DNA of 64,000 nucleotides from Leisingera sp. M658 (GCF_025144145.1 NZ_CP083546.1:3178501-3242500), one strand, 5' to 3'. Positions 1 to 9,808 are shown, numbered from the stretch's first letter. Made by a program: numbers and translations. Notes: generated by a model not told the origin, from the letters alone.

Positions 1-1
1 C

Positions 2-412
2 GAGATCGAGGCCTTTGACCTGTCGCACATCCACCAGGCGGTGAAAATGAACCGCGAGGGGCGCATTGCCGGCACGCTTTACGTGCAGTTCGTGATGGGG
101 GTGAAGAACGCGATGCCCGTCGATAAGGACGTGTTCGACTACTACGTCAAAACCATACAGCGTCTGGCGCCGGAGGCCCAGTGGTGCGGCGCCGGTGTCG
201 GGCCGGGGCAGATCCTGGTCAACGAATGGTCCATCGCCGCGGGCGGCCATACCCGCACCGGACTGGAGGACAATATGCGGCTCGACCGCGACACCCTTGC
301 GCCCTCCAATGCCGCGCTGGTGAGGCGGGCAGCGGCGCTGTGCGAAACCTACGAACGCCCTGTCGCCACCTGGCAGCAGGCCCGCAAGATCCTGGAACTC
401 CGGCCCGGCTGA
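2..412 (+). CDS. BKACE family (DUF849) 3-keto-5-aminohexanoate cleavage-type protein, 3' part
   Basis: This is the C-terminal 136 codons of a gene that enters from the left edge, and the frame is open from base 2. Visible pieces typical of beta-keto acid cleavage enzymes are FDLSHIHQ near the edge, a QFVMGVKNAMP stretch, WCGAGVGPGQ, and GGHTRTGLEDN followed by the N-x-ALV region near the end. The family condenses a beta-keto acid with acetyl-CoA to give acetoacetate and a new CoA ester, often in amino acid or carnitine catabolism. The substrate cannot be told from this fragment. A hairpin follows the stop at once. Confidence 0.85.
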   Translation, partial: EIEAFDLSHIHQAVKMNREGRIAGTLYVQFVMGVKNAMPVDKDVFDYYVKTIQRLAPEAQWCGAGVGPGQILVNEWSIAAGGHTRTGLEDNMRLDRDTLAPSNAALVRRAAALCETYERPVATWQQARKILELRPG

Positions 413-420
413 TGCCGCCC

Positions 421-443
421 GCTTCGGGCCGCAGGCCCGAAGC
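421..443 (+). terminator. Hairpin after the BKACE gene, possible terminator
   Basis: A perfect 10-bp inverted repeat (GCTTCGGGCC / GGCCCGAAGC, 3-base loop) begins 8 bases after the stop codon at 412. No run of T follows, so intrinsic termination is uncertain. It could also stabilise the mRNA end. Confidence 0.45.
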
Positions 444-514
444 CAAGCCCAAGACCGTCAGGCGGCCCGTCAGGGCAGCCGCGGGCGCGGGAGCCCCCCT
501 TCTGCCTGGCTGGC

Positions 515-556
515 CAACTGGCGCCGGTCAACTGGTGCTGGTCAACTCCCGCCGGA
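515..556. repeat. Three-copy 14-bp tandem repeat at the 3' end of cueR
   Basis: Units CAACTGGCGCCGGT, CAACTGGTGCTGGT and a decayed third copy starting CAACTCCCGCCGG lie head to tail. The repeat covers the cueR stop codon (542-544). It looks like a local duplication with no clear function. Confidence 0.6.
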
Positions 557-931
557 AAGATCCCTGAGGATCGGGCAATCCGGACGGCTGTCGCCTGCAC
601 AGCCTTTGACCAACTCTCTCAATGTGCCGCGCATCGCCTGCAGATCGGCGATCTTTTCCTCGATCTTTGCCAGATGCTCCAACGCCAGCTGCTTCACATC
701 GGCGCTGGCGCGGGTTTCGTCCTCGTAAAGCGCCATCAGGGTGCGGCAGTCCTCGATGGTGAAGCCCAGCGCCCGGGCGCGGCCCAAAAAGGCCAGCTTA
801 TGCAGATCAGTCCCGGCAAAGCAGCGATAGCCATTGGCGCTGCGATGCGGTTTGATCAGCCCGATGTCCTCATAATAGCGGATGGTCTTGGCTGGCAGGC
901 CGGAGCGGCGGGATACATCTCCGATATTCAT
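542..931 (-). CDS. cueR: CueR-type copper-responsive MerR regulator
   Basis: This 129-residue protein is a MerR-family activator that senses cytoplasmic Cu(I) and turns on copper efflux. The N-terminal winged helix-turn-helix begins MNIGDVSRRSGLPAKTIRYY. A long dimerisation helix follows, and the metal loop holds C112 and C120 (CAGDSRPDC), the two-cysteine spacing of CueR/monovalent-metal sensors. The start overlaps the copA stop by 4 bp (ATGA), so the two are translationally coupled with cueR second. A matching operator lies in front of copA, so the unit is probably self-regulated. Length is normal for the family. Confidence 0.93.
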   Translation of the reverse strand: MNIGDVSRRSGLPAKTIRYYEDIGLIKPHRSANGYRCFAGTDLHKLAFLGRARALGFTIEDCRTLMALYEDETRASADVKQLALEHLAKIEEKIADLQAMRGTLRELVKGCAGDSRPDCPILRDLSGGS

Positions 932-3435
932 GCGCGCACCTCCTGCTTGCCGGCCGCAAGGACCGCCGGCCCGGCCTGCCCTTCATCCAGGGCCGGTTTC
1001 AGGCGGCGCAAGCGCAGGGCATTGGACAGGACAAACACGCTCGACAGTGCCATTGCGCCTGCCGCAAGTGCCGGCGACAAAAGAGGCCCCCCATGAGGGT
1101 ACAGAACCCCGGCCGCCACCGGCACCAGCAGCACGTTGTAGCCAAAAGCCCAGCCCAGGTTCTGGCGGATGTTGCGCATGGTGGCGCGGCTGACGGTCAG
1201 CGCGTTCACCACCCCGCGCAGATCACCCGAGACCAGCACCACATCCGCCGCCTCGATCGCCACATCGGTGCCGGTGCCGATGGCAATTCCAGCATCCGCC
1301 GCCGCCAGCGCCGGGGCGTCGTTTATGCCGTCGCCCACAAATGCCAGCGAACCATGCTCTGCCTGCAGCTCCAGGATCGCGGCAACCTTATCAGCAGGCA
1401 GGCATTCAGCTTTCACTGCATCAATACCCAGCCGCGCGGCAATCGCCTGCGCCGTCCCCAAAGCATCACCGGTGATCATTGCCACCTTCAATCCTTGGTC
1501 ATGAAAGGCTTTGATTGCCGCCGGGGTACCCGGCTTGATCGGATCCGCCACCGCAATCACCGCCGCCGCCTGGCCGTCAACGGCGGCGAAAAGCGGGGTT
1601 TCGCCGCGCTCTGCCAGTTTCAGCCCCTCCGCCTCCAGCGCACCAAGCGCAATGCCTTCGCGCGCCATCAGCCGGGCGGCACCGGCCAGCACCACGCGCC
1701 CCTCGACCTCTGCGCGCAGGCCATAGCCCGGGATAGCCTTGAAAGCGTCCACCTTGGGCAGCCCCTTGCCCGCCGCTGCCGTGATAGCGCGGGCGATGGG
1801 GTGTTCCGACTGCGCCTCAGCGGCACCGGTCAGGCGCAGCACCTCGTCGCGGGTGAATCCTTCGGCGCAGATCAATTCGGTCAGCACCGGCCGGCCCTCA
1901 GTCAAAGTGCCGGTCTTGTCGAGCGCCACCACGCGTGCTTCCTGCAAGTGCTGTAGCGCATCGCCCTTGCGGAACAGAACCCCCATCTGCGCCGCGCGGC
2001 CGATGCCGACCATGATAGAGGTCGGCGTCGCCAGCCCCATGGCGCAGGGACAGGCGATAATCAGCACCGAAACACCGGCCACCAGGGCCAGCGGCAGGGC
2101 CGGCGCAGGGCCGAACAGAGACCACACCAGCACGGTCAGCGCCGCAACCGTGATCACTGCGGGTACGAACCACAGGGTGATGCGGTCGACCAGCCCTTGC
2201 ACCGGCAGCTTGGCACCCTGCGCCTGCTCGACCATGCGGATGATTTGCGCCAGTACCGTGTCGCGGCCAACACGGGTGGCCCGGAATTCCAGCGCGGAAT
2301 TGCCGTTGATGGTGCCCGCCGTCACTTCATCACCGCGGGACTTGGCGACGGGTACCGGCTCGCCGCTGATCATGCTTTCGTCGATGTAGGAGCCGCCGGA
2401 GGTGATCTCGCCATCCACCGCGATGCGCTCTCCCGGACGGACCCGGATCAGGTCGCCTGGGCCGATTTCTTCCACCGGAGTTTCAATTGCATCCCCGCCC
2501 GAGACCACCCTGGCGGTTTTCGGCTGCAGCCCGGCCAGCTTGCGGATCGCGGCGCCGGTGCGGCCCTTGGCGCGGGCCTCCAGGAAGCGGCCCGTGAGAA
2601 TAAGGGCGACGATCACCACCGCCGCCTCGTAATAGACATTGGCGGTGCCCGCGGGCAGCAGCCTGGGCGCGAAGGTGGAAATCACCGAGAACCCATAGGC
2701 CGCGGAGGTCCCCAGCGCCACCAGCGCGTTCATGTCGGGAGCGCCGCGGAGCAAGGCCGGAAACCCCTTAGTATAGAACTGCCGACCCGGCCCGGCCAGC
2801 ACCGCGGTAGCCAGGGCGAATTGCAGCAAGTAGCTGTTATGCGTGCCTATATTTTCCATAACCCAATGATGCAGCGCCGGGACCATGTGGCCGCCCATTT
2901 CGATCAGGAACACCGGCAGTGTCAGAAGCGCGGCGATCAGAACCTGCCGGCCCAGTGCGGAAATCTCATCCGCGTTGCGGCGGCCGGCCTGCTCCGCTTC
3001 ATCCTCTGCCGCGCCGCTGAGACGGGCCGGATAGCCGGTATCCGACAATGTGCGGGCGAGATCGGCGGCGCGGGCCATGCCGGTTAAATAACGGATTTGT
3101 GCAGTCTCATTCGCCAGGTTCACGCTGGCCGATAGCACCCCCGGCACCGCCAGCAGCGCCCGTTCCACCCGGCCCACGCAGGACGCACAGCTCATACCGC
3201 TGATCACCAGGGAAGCTTGCGCCTCTGCCGCCGGATAACCCGCAGAGGCCAAGGCCCCGGTCAGATCCATCAGCGGAACCTCCGCGGCAGCCTCCACCTG
3301 GCCGGTGGCATTGGCGAGGTTGACGGAGGCGCTCTGCACGCCTTTGACCGCCGCCAAGGCGCGCTCAGCACGCCCTGCACAGCCCGCACAGCTGAGGCCG
3401 GTGATATTCAGTGAAATCCTGCTAAGTTCAGACAT
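928..3435 (-). CDS. copA: Copper-exporting P1B-type ATPase CopA
   Basis: This 835-residue inner-membrane ATPase pumps Cu(I) from cytoplasm to periplasm. Two N-terminal heavy-metal-associated domains carry CxxC pairs at C16/C19 and C83/C86. The transmembrane CPC motif is C462-P463-C464 (ACPCAMG). The phosphorylation site is D506 in DKTGTLT, the actuator motif is ISGEPVPV, and the ATP-binding hinge GDGINDAP is near residue 700. All key residues are present. The start has AGGA about 8 bases upstream, and the promoter has the long spacer expected for CueR control. It is the first gene of a copA-cueR unit. Confidence 0.96.
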   Translation of the reverse strand: MSELSRISLNITGLSCAGCAGRAERALAAVKGVQSASVNLANATGQVEAAAEVPLMDLTGALASAGYPAAEAQASLVISGMSCASCVGRVERALLAVPGVLSASVNLANETAQIRYLTGMARAADLARTLSDTGYPARLSGAAEDEAEQAGRRNADEISALGRQVLIAALLTLPVFLIEMGGHMVPALHHWVMENIGTHNSYLLQFALATAVLAGPGRQFYTKGFPALLRGAPDMNALVALGTSAAYGFSVISTFAPRLLPAGTANVYYEAAVVIVALILTGRFLEARAKGRTGAAIRKLAGLQPKTARVVSGGDAIETPVEEIGPGDLIRVRPGERIAVDGEITSGGSYIDESMISGEPVPVAKSRGDEVTAGTINGNSALEFRATRVGRDTVLAQIIRMVEQAQGAKLPVQGLVDRITLWFVPAVITVAALTVLVWSLFGPAPALPLALVAGVSVLIIACPCAMGLATPTSIMVGIGRAAQMGVLFRKGDALQHLQEARVVALDKTGTLTEGRPVLTELICAEGFTRDEVLRLTGAAEAQSEHPIARAITAAAGKGLPKVDAFKAIPGYGLRAEVEGRVVLAGAARLMAREGIALGALEAEGLKLAERGETPLFAAVDGQAAAVIAVADPIKPGTPAAIKAFHDQGLKVAMITGDALGTAQAIAARLGIDAVKAECLPADKVAAILELQAEHGSLAFVGDGINDAPALAAADAGIAIGTGTDVAIEAADVVLVSGDLRGVVNALTVSRATMRNIRQNLGWAFGYNVLLVPVAAGVLYPHGGPLLSPALAAGAMALSSVFVLSNALRLRRLKPALDEGQAGPAVLAAGKQEVRA

Positions 3436-3468
3436 CGGAATCCTGCCGCTTCTGGTCCTTTGACAAGA

Positions 3469-3499
3469 GATATGAGGGTTCCAGCGAGGGGAAGGTCAA
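3469..3499 (-). promoter_or_regulatory. copA promoter with CueR-type operator
   Basis: Read on the minus strand, a -35 TTGACC (3499-3494) and a -10 CATATC (3474-3469) are separated by 19 bp. That is the abnormally long spacer of MerR-activated promoters. Inside it lies the dyad TTCC-N7-GGAA (3479-3493), the core of known CueR/HMTR boxes. The right half matches the consensus less well further out. Confidence 0.75.
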
Positions 3500-3788
3500 G
3501 ACCCGGCATTCAATTTCCTTCCCATAACTGGAATCTTTCCAGCAAGCTGCTGGGAACCGGCAGTTTTTCATCACGCGGGAATGGCGCGGACCGTTGGCCG
3601 GCTGTCGCATTCAGGGCAAGGCCCGATACCCTGCTCCTGATAGTGTGCCGAGGCAAAGCTTGCGTGCGCCAGCCTGCAAATGTAACGCTGGGTCATTCCG
3701 GCCCGCGGCCTTGCTGCTGGCTACGCATTCAACCGGATCCGCTTCGCGGCGGCCCGGCCCCGCAGAATTTGGACGAAGGACCAGTCAC

Positions 3789-4904
3789 ATGATCAAGACC
3801 CGCGCCGCCGTTGCGGTTGCCCCCGGCAAACCGCTGGAAATCATGGAAGTGAACCTCGAAGGCCCGAAAGCGGGCGAGGTTCTGGTGGAAATCAAGGCAA
3901 CCGGCCTGTGCCACACCGACGAATTCACCCGTTCGGGCGATGACCCCGAAGGCATTTTCCCGGCGATCCTGGGCCATGAGGGCGCAGGCGTCGTGGTTGA
4001 GGTCGGCGAAGGCGTCACCAGCCTGAAGCCGGGCGATCATGTGATCCCGCTGTATACGCCCGAGTGCCGCGAGTGCGAGTACTGCCTCAACCCGAAAACC
4101 AACCTGTGCCAGGCGATCCGCTCGACCCAGGGGCAAGGCCTGCTGCCCGACGGCACCACCCGGTTTTCAATGCAGGACGGCACCCCGATCCACCACTACA
4201 TGGGCTGCTCGACCTTCGCCAACCACACCGTGGTGCCGGAAATCGCGCTGGCGAAAATCCGTGAGGACGCGCCGTTCGACAAGGTCTGCTACATCGGCTG
4301 CGGCGTCACCACCGGTATCGGTGCAGTGATCAACACTGCCAAGGTGGAAATCGGCTCGCGGGCTATCGTGTTCGGCCTCGGCGGCATCGGCCTCAACGTG
4401 ATCCAGGGCCTGCGGCTGGCCGGGGCTGACCAGATCGTTGGTGTCGACCTGAACCCCGGTAAGGTGGAAATGGCCACAAGGTTCGGCATGACCGATTTCG
4501 TCAATCCTGCCGAGGTCGAGGGCGACTTGGTGGCGCATCTGGTCGAGGTGACCGGCGGCGGTGCCGATTACACCTTTGACGCGACCGGCAACGTCAACGT
4601 GATGCGCACCGCATTGGAAGCGGCGCACAAGGGCTGGGGTGAATCGATCATCATCGGCGTGGCGCCCGCCGGTGCCGAGATTTCGACCCGGCCGTTCCAG
4701 CTGGTCACCGGCCGGTCCTGGCGCGGCACCGCCTTCGGTGGCGCCTCGGGCCGTACTGACGTGCCCAAGATCGTGGACTGGTACATGGACGGCAAAATCG
4801 AGATCGATCCGATGATCACCCACAAGCTGACCTTGGATCAGATCAACGAAGGCTTCGAGCTGATGCACGAAGGCAAATCCATCCGCGCCGTGGTGGAATT
4901 CTAA
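3789..4904 (+). CDS. adhC: S-(hydroxymethyl)glutathione dehydrogenase / class III alcohol dehydrogenase
   Basis: This 371-residue zinc- and NAD-dependent enzyme oxidises the formaldehyde-glutathione adduct to S-formylglutathione and also reduces S-nitrosoglutathione in this family. Catalytic zinc ligands C41, H63 and C171 are present, with E64. The structural zinc loop has C93, C96, C99 and C107. The Rossmann motif is [12 protein letters not shown]. An upstream in-frame start at 3594 was rejected: the family N-terminus begins at MIKTRAA, and GAAGGA lies 8-10 bases before 3789. A terminator follows. The enzyme would handle formaldehyde from oxidative demethylation, which suits the FAD/GcvT genes later in the window, although they are far away. 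Confidence 0.95.
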   Translation: MIKTRAAVAVAPGKPLEIMEVNLEGPKAGEVLVEIKATGLCHTDEFTRSGDDPEGIFPAILGHEGAGVVVEVGEGVTSLKPGDHVIPLYTPECRECEYCLNPKTNLCQAIRSTQGQGLLPDGTTRFSMQDGTPIHHYMGCSTFANHTVVPEIALAKIREDAPFDKVCYIGCGVTTGIGAVINTAKVEIGSRAIVFGLGGIGLNVIQGLRLAGADQIVGVDLNPGKVEMATRFGMTDFVNPAEVEGDLVAHLVEVTGGGADYTFDATGNVNVMRTALEAAHKGWGESIIIGVAPAGAEISTRPFQLVTGRSWRGTAFGGASGRTDVPKIVDWYMDGKIEIDPMITHKLTLDQINEGFELMHEGKSIRAVVEF

Positions 4905-4928
4905 GCCCTATCCAGTTTGCAAACAGCA

Positions 4929-4955
4929 AAACGCAGGCCCCTGGGCCTGCGTTTT
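4929..4955. terminator. Bidirectional terminator between adhC and spoVR
   Basis: A perfect 12-bp stem (AAACGCAGGCCC / GGGCCTGCGTTT) with a tiny loop is flanked by A-rich sequence on the left and T-rich sequence on the right. It sits between convergent genes. Confidence 0.85.
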
Positions 4956-5016
4956 CGTTTCCGCAGCAAGGCTGAAAACCTGCCGCCATAAGCCGGATCC
5001 GGCCCTGTGGAGAGCG

Positions 5017-6531
5017 TCAGTTTTCGAAGGCGGTCTCCACCGCGTCCAAGCTGACATCATACCCCCAAAGACGGCGCAAGTGCTTCAGCACCTCTTCCTG
5101 ATCCTCCTCATCCAAATGAATGCCATCCCGCACAGTATGGGTCAGCTTCAATTCCCGGTCACCGCGCAGATCCGCGTCTGTCACCTGAATATCAGGTTCC
5201 AAGTAAGCCAGATCATACTGTTTTGCCAAATCGCGGCGGATCGCCTTGTATCCCGCGCGGTTATGGATCTGGCTCACCACCAGGTTGGGCAGGTCGGCGT
5301 CATTGGTCAGCGTGAACAGCTTGAACTTACGGATCAGATGCGGCGACAGGAACTGCTGGATAAAGCTCTCATCGCGGTAATTCGCCCATGCATCGCGCAT
5401 CACTTTCCGCCAGTCGGGATCACCGGCGAAATCGGGGAACCATTCGCGGTCCTCATCAGTCGGGTCCTGACAGATCCGGCGGATGTCCTGCATCATCGCA
5501 AACCCCAGCGCATAAGGATTAAGACCGGAGAAACGCGGATCGTCAAATTCCGGCTGCAGCACCACATTGGTGTGGCTGTGCATAATCTCCATAAAGGCGC
5601 CTTCGGTGATTTGGCCCTGCTCAAAAAGCTTGTTAATGATGTAGTAATGCACGAAGGTCGCGCAGCCCTCGTTCATCACTTTGGTCTGTTTCTGCGGGTA
5701 AAAATACTGCGCCAGCATCCGCACGATGCGCAGCAGCTCACACTGCCAGGCCTCCAGCACCGGGCTGTGCTTTTCCAGGAAATAAAGCACGTTCTCCTGC
5801 GGCAGATTCATCTGCTTGCGGCGCGCACTGAAATCAGCATCCTCGACCAGTTCCAGCTTGTCGCGGCCCAGGGTTGTGTCGGTCCAGATATCCAGCACGC
5901 TTTGGCTGCTTTCATACCCTTCGCGCACCTTTTGCATCGCCACCAGCTCTTCCGCGGTCGGCTTGGGCGGGCGTCCGTAGCGGAACACGCCTTGGGATTG
6001 CAGCGCATGGGCCGCGTCCAGAATCTCTTCGACCGCACAAGGGCCATACCGTTCCTCGCAAGCGGCGATGTAATTCTTGGCAAAAGCCAAGTAATCATGA
6101 ATACCAGCGGCATCTGTCCACTGCTGAAACAAATAATTGTTCTTGAAGAAATGGTTATGCCCGAATGCCGCATGCGCCATCACCAGCGTCTGCATCGCCA
6201 TGGTGTTTTCTTCCATGTTGTAGCTGATGCAGGGGTTGGAATTGATGACGATTTCATAGGCCAGACCCTGGCGGCCAGTGCGGTACAGTGCCTCGTCGCG
6301 GGCGAAATGCTTGCCGAATGACCAATGCTGATACATCAGCGGCAGGCCGACACAGGAATAGGCATCAAGCATCTGCTCAGCCGAAATGATTTCGATCTGA
6401 TTGGGATAAACATCCAGCCCAAGGTCGCCCAGCGCGATCTCCTCAATCGCGTCGCGCGCTGTTTCCATCAATTCAAAGGTCCATTCCGGCCCGTCGAACA
6501 ACGGCTTGCGCGCCTTTTCAGCTGCCTGCAT
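5017..6531 (-). CDS. SpoVR family protein
   Basis: This 504-residue protein belongs to the SpoVR family, named for a Bacillus spore-cortex gene but widespread in non-sporulating bacteria. Its biochemical role is unknown. The family core is seen in the NPCISYNMEENT stretch, the MAHAAFGHNHFFKNNYLF segment and the NEGCATFVHYYI motif, all rich in conserved His, Asn and Glu. Length is typical. It is the last gene of a prkA-yeaH-spoVR set and its start overlaps the end of yeaH by 14 bp. AAGGGG sits about 8 bases before the start. The set is linked to starvation and stress in enterobacteria. Confidence 0.93.
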   Translation of the reverse strand: MQAAEKARKPLFDGPEWTFELMETARDAIEEIALGDLGLDVYPNQIEIISAEQMLDAYSCVGLPLMYQHWSFGKHFARDEALYRTGRQGLAYEIVINSNPCISYNMEENTMAMQTLVMAHAAFGHNHFFKNNYLFQQWTDAAGIHDYLAFAKNYIAACEERYGPCAVEEILDAAHALQSQGVFRYGRPPKPTAEELVAMQKVREGYESSQSVLDIWTDTTLGRDKLELVEDADFSARRKQMNLPQENVLYFLEKHSPVLEAWQCELLRIVRMLAQYFYPQKQTKVMNEGCATFVHYYIINKLFEQGQITEGAFMEIMHSHTNVVLQPEFDDPRFSGLNPYALGFAMMQDIRRICQDPTDEDREWFPDFAGDPDWRKVMRDAWANYRDESFIQQFLSPHLIRKFKLFTLTNDADLPNLVVSQIHNRAGYKAIRRDLAKQYDLAYLEPDIQVTDADLRGDRELKLTHTVRDGIHLDEEDQEEVLKHLRRLWGYDVSLDAVETAFEN

Positions 6532-7855
6532 ACTGCGCCCCTTTCACCTTGGGGAGGAAGAACTCCCGGAAAATCGGATAGATGTGGCCGGGTTGCGAGA
6601 CACGCTGCATTTCAAAATGCTGCGCCTGGCCCTTCACGTCACGGTAGTTCTGCCACAGGTCTTCGCCTGCTTCGGGATTGTTCAGCAGCATTTCCGCCGC
6701 CTCATCGACGATTTCCACATAGGCATAAAACTGGCTGACCGGCAGCAGTTCGTTCAGCAGCAGATTTTTGCAACGCACCGAGTCATTGCCGAAGTTCTCG
6801 CCATCCGAGGCCTGCGCGCCGTAGATGTTCCATTCATCCGGCGGATAGCGCTCTTCGATGATCTCCTTCATTTTCTCCAGCGCGGTGGACACAATGGTGC
6901 CGCCGGTTTCCCGGGCATAGAAGAAGGTTTCCTCGTCGACTTCCTGAGCGTGATGGGTGTGCCGCACAAACACCAGTTCGGTGTGCTCATAGCAGCGTTC
7001 CAGGAACAGGTGCAGCAGCAGGAAGAACCGTTTGGCCAGATCCTTTTCCCTTTCCTGCATGGAGCCTGAGACATCCATCAGGCAGAATACCACCGCACGG
7101 GAATTGCGGATCTTTTCCGGCACAAAGGTATCATACCGCAGGTCCAGCGGGTCAATATAGCCGACGACCTTGCGCTTGCGGAGAATGCCTTCGAGTTTCT
7201 TTTGCAATTCGGCCAGAAATGCCTCTTGCGGCGGGCTGCGTTCCTCCAGCGCTTCCAGCTCGGCGATCTGCTCTTCCAAGTCCCGCTGCGACTTGGTGGT
7301 CGGACGCTGCAACGCGATCCGGCGCCCCAGAGAATTGCGCATGGTGCGCACCAGATTGAGGTTGTTGGGTGTGCCCGCAGTGGTCAGGCCGGCCCGGCGG
7401 GTGCCGATGGTTTCGGTCTCCACCGTGGCCTTTTCCACCAGGTCCGGCAGCTCCAGCCCTTCAAACAGGATTTCCAGGTATTCTTCCTGCGTGAGTGTGA
7501 AGGAAAATTCGTCCGCACCATCCCCGTCCTCGGAGGCCTTGCGGCCGCCCTCGCCCGCACCGCCGTCCGGGCGTTTGATGGTGTCGCCGACAACAAAATC
7601 CTTGTTGCCGGGCAGAACATGACGGCGCATGCCGCCCTTGGAAGAGTGAAAGAACCGCGGCTCCTTCAGCCCTCTGGTCGGGATAGTGACCTTTTCGCCT
7701 TCGTCCGGGACGCCGCTTCCGCTTTGGATCGATTTCCCCCGGACCGACTGGTCGACGCGTTCTTTAATGTTCTCCCGGGCCCGCCGCAGGAACCGCTGGC
7801 GGTTCCCGAGGCTCTTGCCCTTCGGATTGGCGCGCCTGTCGATGAAATGATGCAT
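6518..7855 (-). CDS. YeaH/YhbH family (DUF444) von Willebrand-type protein
   Basis: This 445-residue DUF444 protein has a basic N-terminus (FIDRRANPKGKSLGNRQRF), a glycine-rich acidic linker near residues 85-115, and a C-terminal von Willebrand factor A-like fold. The metal-site motif is DVSGSM in a FCLMDVSGSMQ strand. Homologues are always found next to PrkA and SpoVR and are thought to act with the kinase, but the mechanism is not settled. GAGGAG lies about 11 bases upstream of the start. There are 18 bases to prkA upstream and a 14-bp overlap with spoVR downstream, which supports one operon. Confidence 0.93.
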   Translation of the reverse strand: MHHFIDRRANPKGKSLGNRQRFLRRARENIKERVDQSVRGKSIQSGSGVPDEGEKVTIPTRGLKEPRFFHSSKGGMRRHVLPGNKDFVVGDTIKRPDGGAGEGGRKASEDGDGADEFSFTLTQEEYLEILFEGLELPDLVEKATVETETIGTRRAGLTTAGTPNNLNLVRTMRNSLGRRIALQRPTTKSQRDLEEQIAELEALEERSPPQEAFLAELQKKLEGILRKRKVVGYIDPLDLRYDTFVPEKIRNSRAVVFCLMDVSGSMQEREKDLAKRFFLLLHLFLERCYEHTELVFVRHTHHAQEVDEETFFYARETGGTIVSTALEKMKEIIEERYPPDEWNIYGAQASDGENFGNDSVRCKNLLLNELLPVSQFYAYVEIVDEAAEMLLNNPEAGEDLWQNYRDVKGQAQHFEMQRVSQPGHIYPIFREFFLPKVKGAQYAGS

Positions 7856-7873
7856 ATGCCACAGCGCTCCTCT

Positions 7874-9808
7874 TTAGCCCGCCTTGTTAACGCGCATGTA
7901 CCATTCGACCAGACGCCGCACTTGGCGGTCGGTATAGCCATGGCTGCGCATACGCTCGACGAACTCCTGATGTTTGCCTTCGGTCTTGCTGTCCTTCTTG
8001 CTGCCGAAACTGATCACCGGAAGCAGCTCCTCGACCTGGCTGAACATGTGTTTTTCAATCACATCGCGCAGCTTTTCATAGGAGTTCCAGGCCGGGTTTC
8101 TGCCGGTGTTTGCGCGATGGCGCAGAGCAAATTTCACGACCTCGTTGCGGAAGTCCTTGGGATTGGCGATGCCAACCGGCTTTTCGATCTTTGAAAGCTC
8201 CGCATCCAGCACTTCGCGGTTATAGAGCTGACCGGTATCAGGATCCTTGTAATCCTGCTCTTCGATCCAGGCATCAGCGTAGGAGATATAGCGGTCAAAG
8301 ACGTTCTGGCCGTACTCCGTATAGCTTTCGAGGTACGCCTTCTGAATTTCGTTGCCGATGAACTCTTCATAACGCGGCGCCAGTTCCGTCTTGATGAACT
8401 CAAGGTACTTCTGCTCGGTCTCCTGCGGAAACTGCTCGCGCTTGATCATCTGCTCCAGCACATACATCAGATGCACCGGATCCGCTGCCACTTCGTCCGT
8501 GTCGAAGTTGAAAGTAGTGGACAGCACCTTGAAGGCGAAGCGGGTTGAGATGCCGTTCATCCCTTCGTCCACGCCGGCGCGGTCCTGATACTCCTGCACG
8601 GTCTTGGCTTTGGGGTCGGTGTCCTTCAGGCTTTCGCCGTCATAGACCCGCATCTTGGAGTAAAGGTTTGAGTTCTCATGCGGCTTCAGGCGGGTCAGCA
8701 CCGAGAAGCGGCTAAGAATCTTCAGCGTCTCCGGCGCACAGGGCGCATCCCGCAATTCGCTGAACTCGATCAGTTTTTCGTAGATTGAGGATTCATCCGA
8801 GACCCGCAGGCAATACGGCACCTTGACGATAGACACCCGGTCGATGAAGGCCTCGTTGTTCTTGTTATTCTTGAACGACTGCCATTCGCTCTCGTTGGAG
8901 TGCGCCAGGATCAGGCCGTTAAAGGGGATCGCACCAAAGCTTTCGGTGCCCATATAGTTGCCTTCCTGGGTCGCCGTCAGCAGCGGGTGCAGCATCTTGA
9001 TCGGCGCCTTGAACATCTCGACAAATTCCAGAACACCCTGGCTCGCCCGGTTCAACCCGCCGGAGAAGCTGTAGGCATCCGGGTTGTCCTGGCTGAAATG
9101 CTCCAGCTGGCGGATATCAACCTTGCCAACCAGCGTAGAGATGTCCTGATTGTTCTCATCACCCGGCTCCACTTTGGCCACGCAGATGCGGCGCAGGCGG
9201 GAAGGGTACATGCGAACAACAGAAAACTTGTTGATATCGCCTTCAAATTCATCCAGCCGCTGGACGGCCCAAGGCGACATCAGCCCCGGCAGCCGGTGCT
9301 GGACAATGCCGTATTCCTCTTCCAGAACCTTGCCCATGCGGACAGGATCAAACAGGCCCAGCGGACTTTCGAAAATCGGCGAGATCTGATCGCCGGCTTT
9401 CAGCACATAGATCGGCTGTTCTTCGACCAGGCGCTTCAGCCGCTCCGCCAGAGACGATTTACCGCCGCCGACCGGGCCCAAGAGATAAAGGATCTGCTTT
9501 CGCTCTTCCAGGCCTTGCGCGGCGTGGCGGAAATAGCCGACGATCCGTTCGATGGTGTCTTCCATGCCGTAGAAGTCGTGGAAAGCGCTGTAGCGCTTGA
9601 TTGTCCGGTTCTGAAAGATCGGCCCGAGCCGCGCGTCCTTGGACGTGTCTACCAGTTCCTCTTCGCCAATTGCCTTCAACATCCTCTCGGCGACGTTGGC
9701 GTACATGCTTGGATCGTCGCGGCAGGCGTTCAAATAATCCTGCAGCGGCATCTCCTGCTCGCGGGTTTCGCCGTACTGCTCTGCAAAAAGTTCGGCAATG
9801 TCTTTCAT
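7874..9808 (-). CDS. prkA: PrkA family serine protein kinase (AAA+ domain)
   Basis: This 644-residue cytoplasmic protein has an N-terminal AAA+ module and a C-terminal PrkA domain. The Walker A motif is GPVGGGKSS at residues 111-119. The VEWYMRVN end and the YISYADAW segment are typical. In other bacteria PrkA affects stress survival and nitrogen-starvation responses; recent work treats some members as ATP-dependent proteases rather than kinases, so the activity is open. It is the first gene of prkA-yeaH-spoVR. An AGGAGG lies 12 bases before the start. A long leader with two related repeats precedes it. Confidence 0.94.
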   Translation of the reverse strand: MKDIAELFAEQYGETREQEMPLQDYLNACRDDPSMYANVAERMLKAIGEEELVDTSKDARLGPIFQNRTIKRYSAFHDFYGMEDTIERIVGYFRHAAQGLEERKQILYLLGPVGGGKSSLAERLKRLVEEQPIYVLKAGDQISPIFESPLGLFDPVRMGKVLEEEYGIVQHRLPGLMSPWAVQRLDEFEGDINKFSVVRMYPSRLRRICVAKVEPGDENNQDISTLVGKVDIRQLEHFSQDNPDAYSFSGGLNRASQGVLEFVEMFKAPIKMLHPLLTATQEGNYMGTESFGAIPFNGLILAHSNESEWQSFKNNKNNEAFIDRVSIVKVPYCLRVSDESSIYEKLIEFSELRDAPCAPETLKILSRFSVLTRLKPHENSNLYSKMRVYDGESLKDTDPKAKTVQEYQDRAGVDEGMNGISTRFAFKVLSTTFNFDTDEVAADPVHLMYVLEQMIKREQFPQETEQKYLEFIKTELAPRYEEFIGNEIQKAYLESYTEYGQNVFDRYISYADAWIEEQDYKDPDTGQLYNREVLDAELSKIEKPVGIANPKDFRNEVVKFALRHRANTGRNPAWNSYEKLRDVIEKHMFSQVEELLPVISFGSKKDSKTEGKHQEFVERMRSHGYTDRQVRRLVEWYMRVNKAG

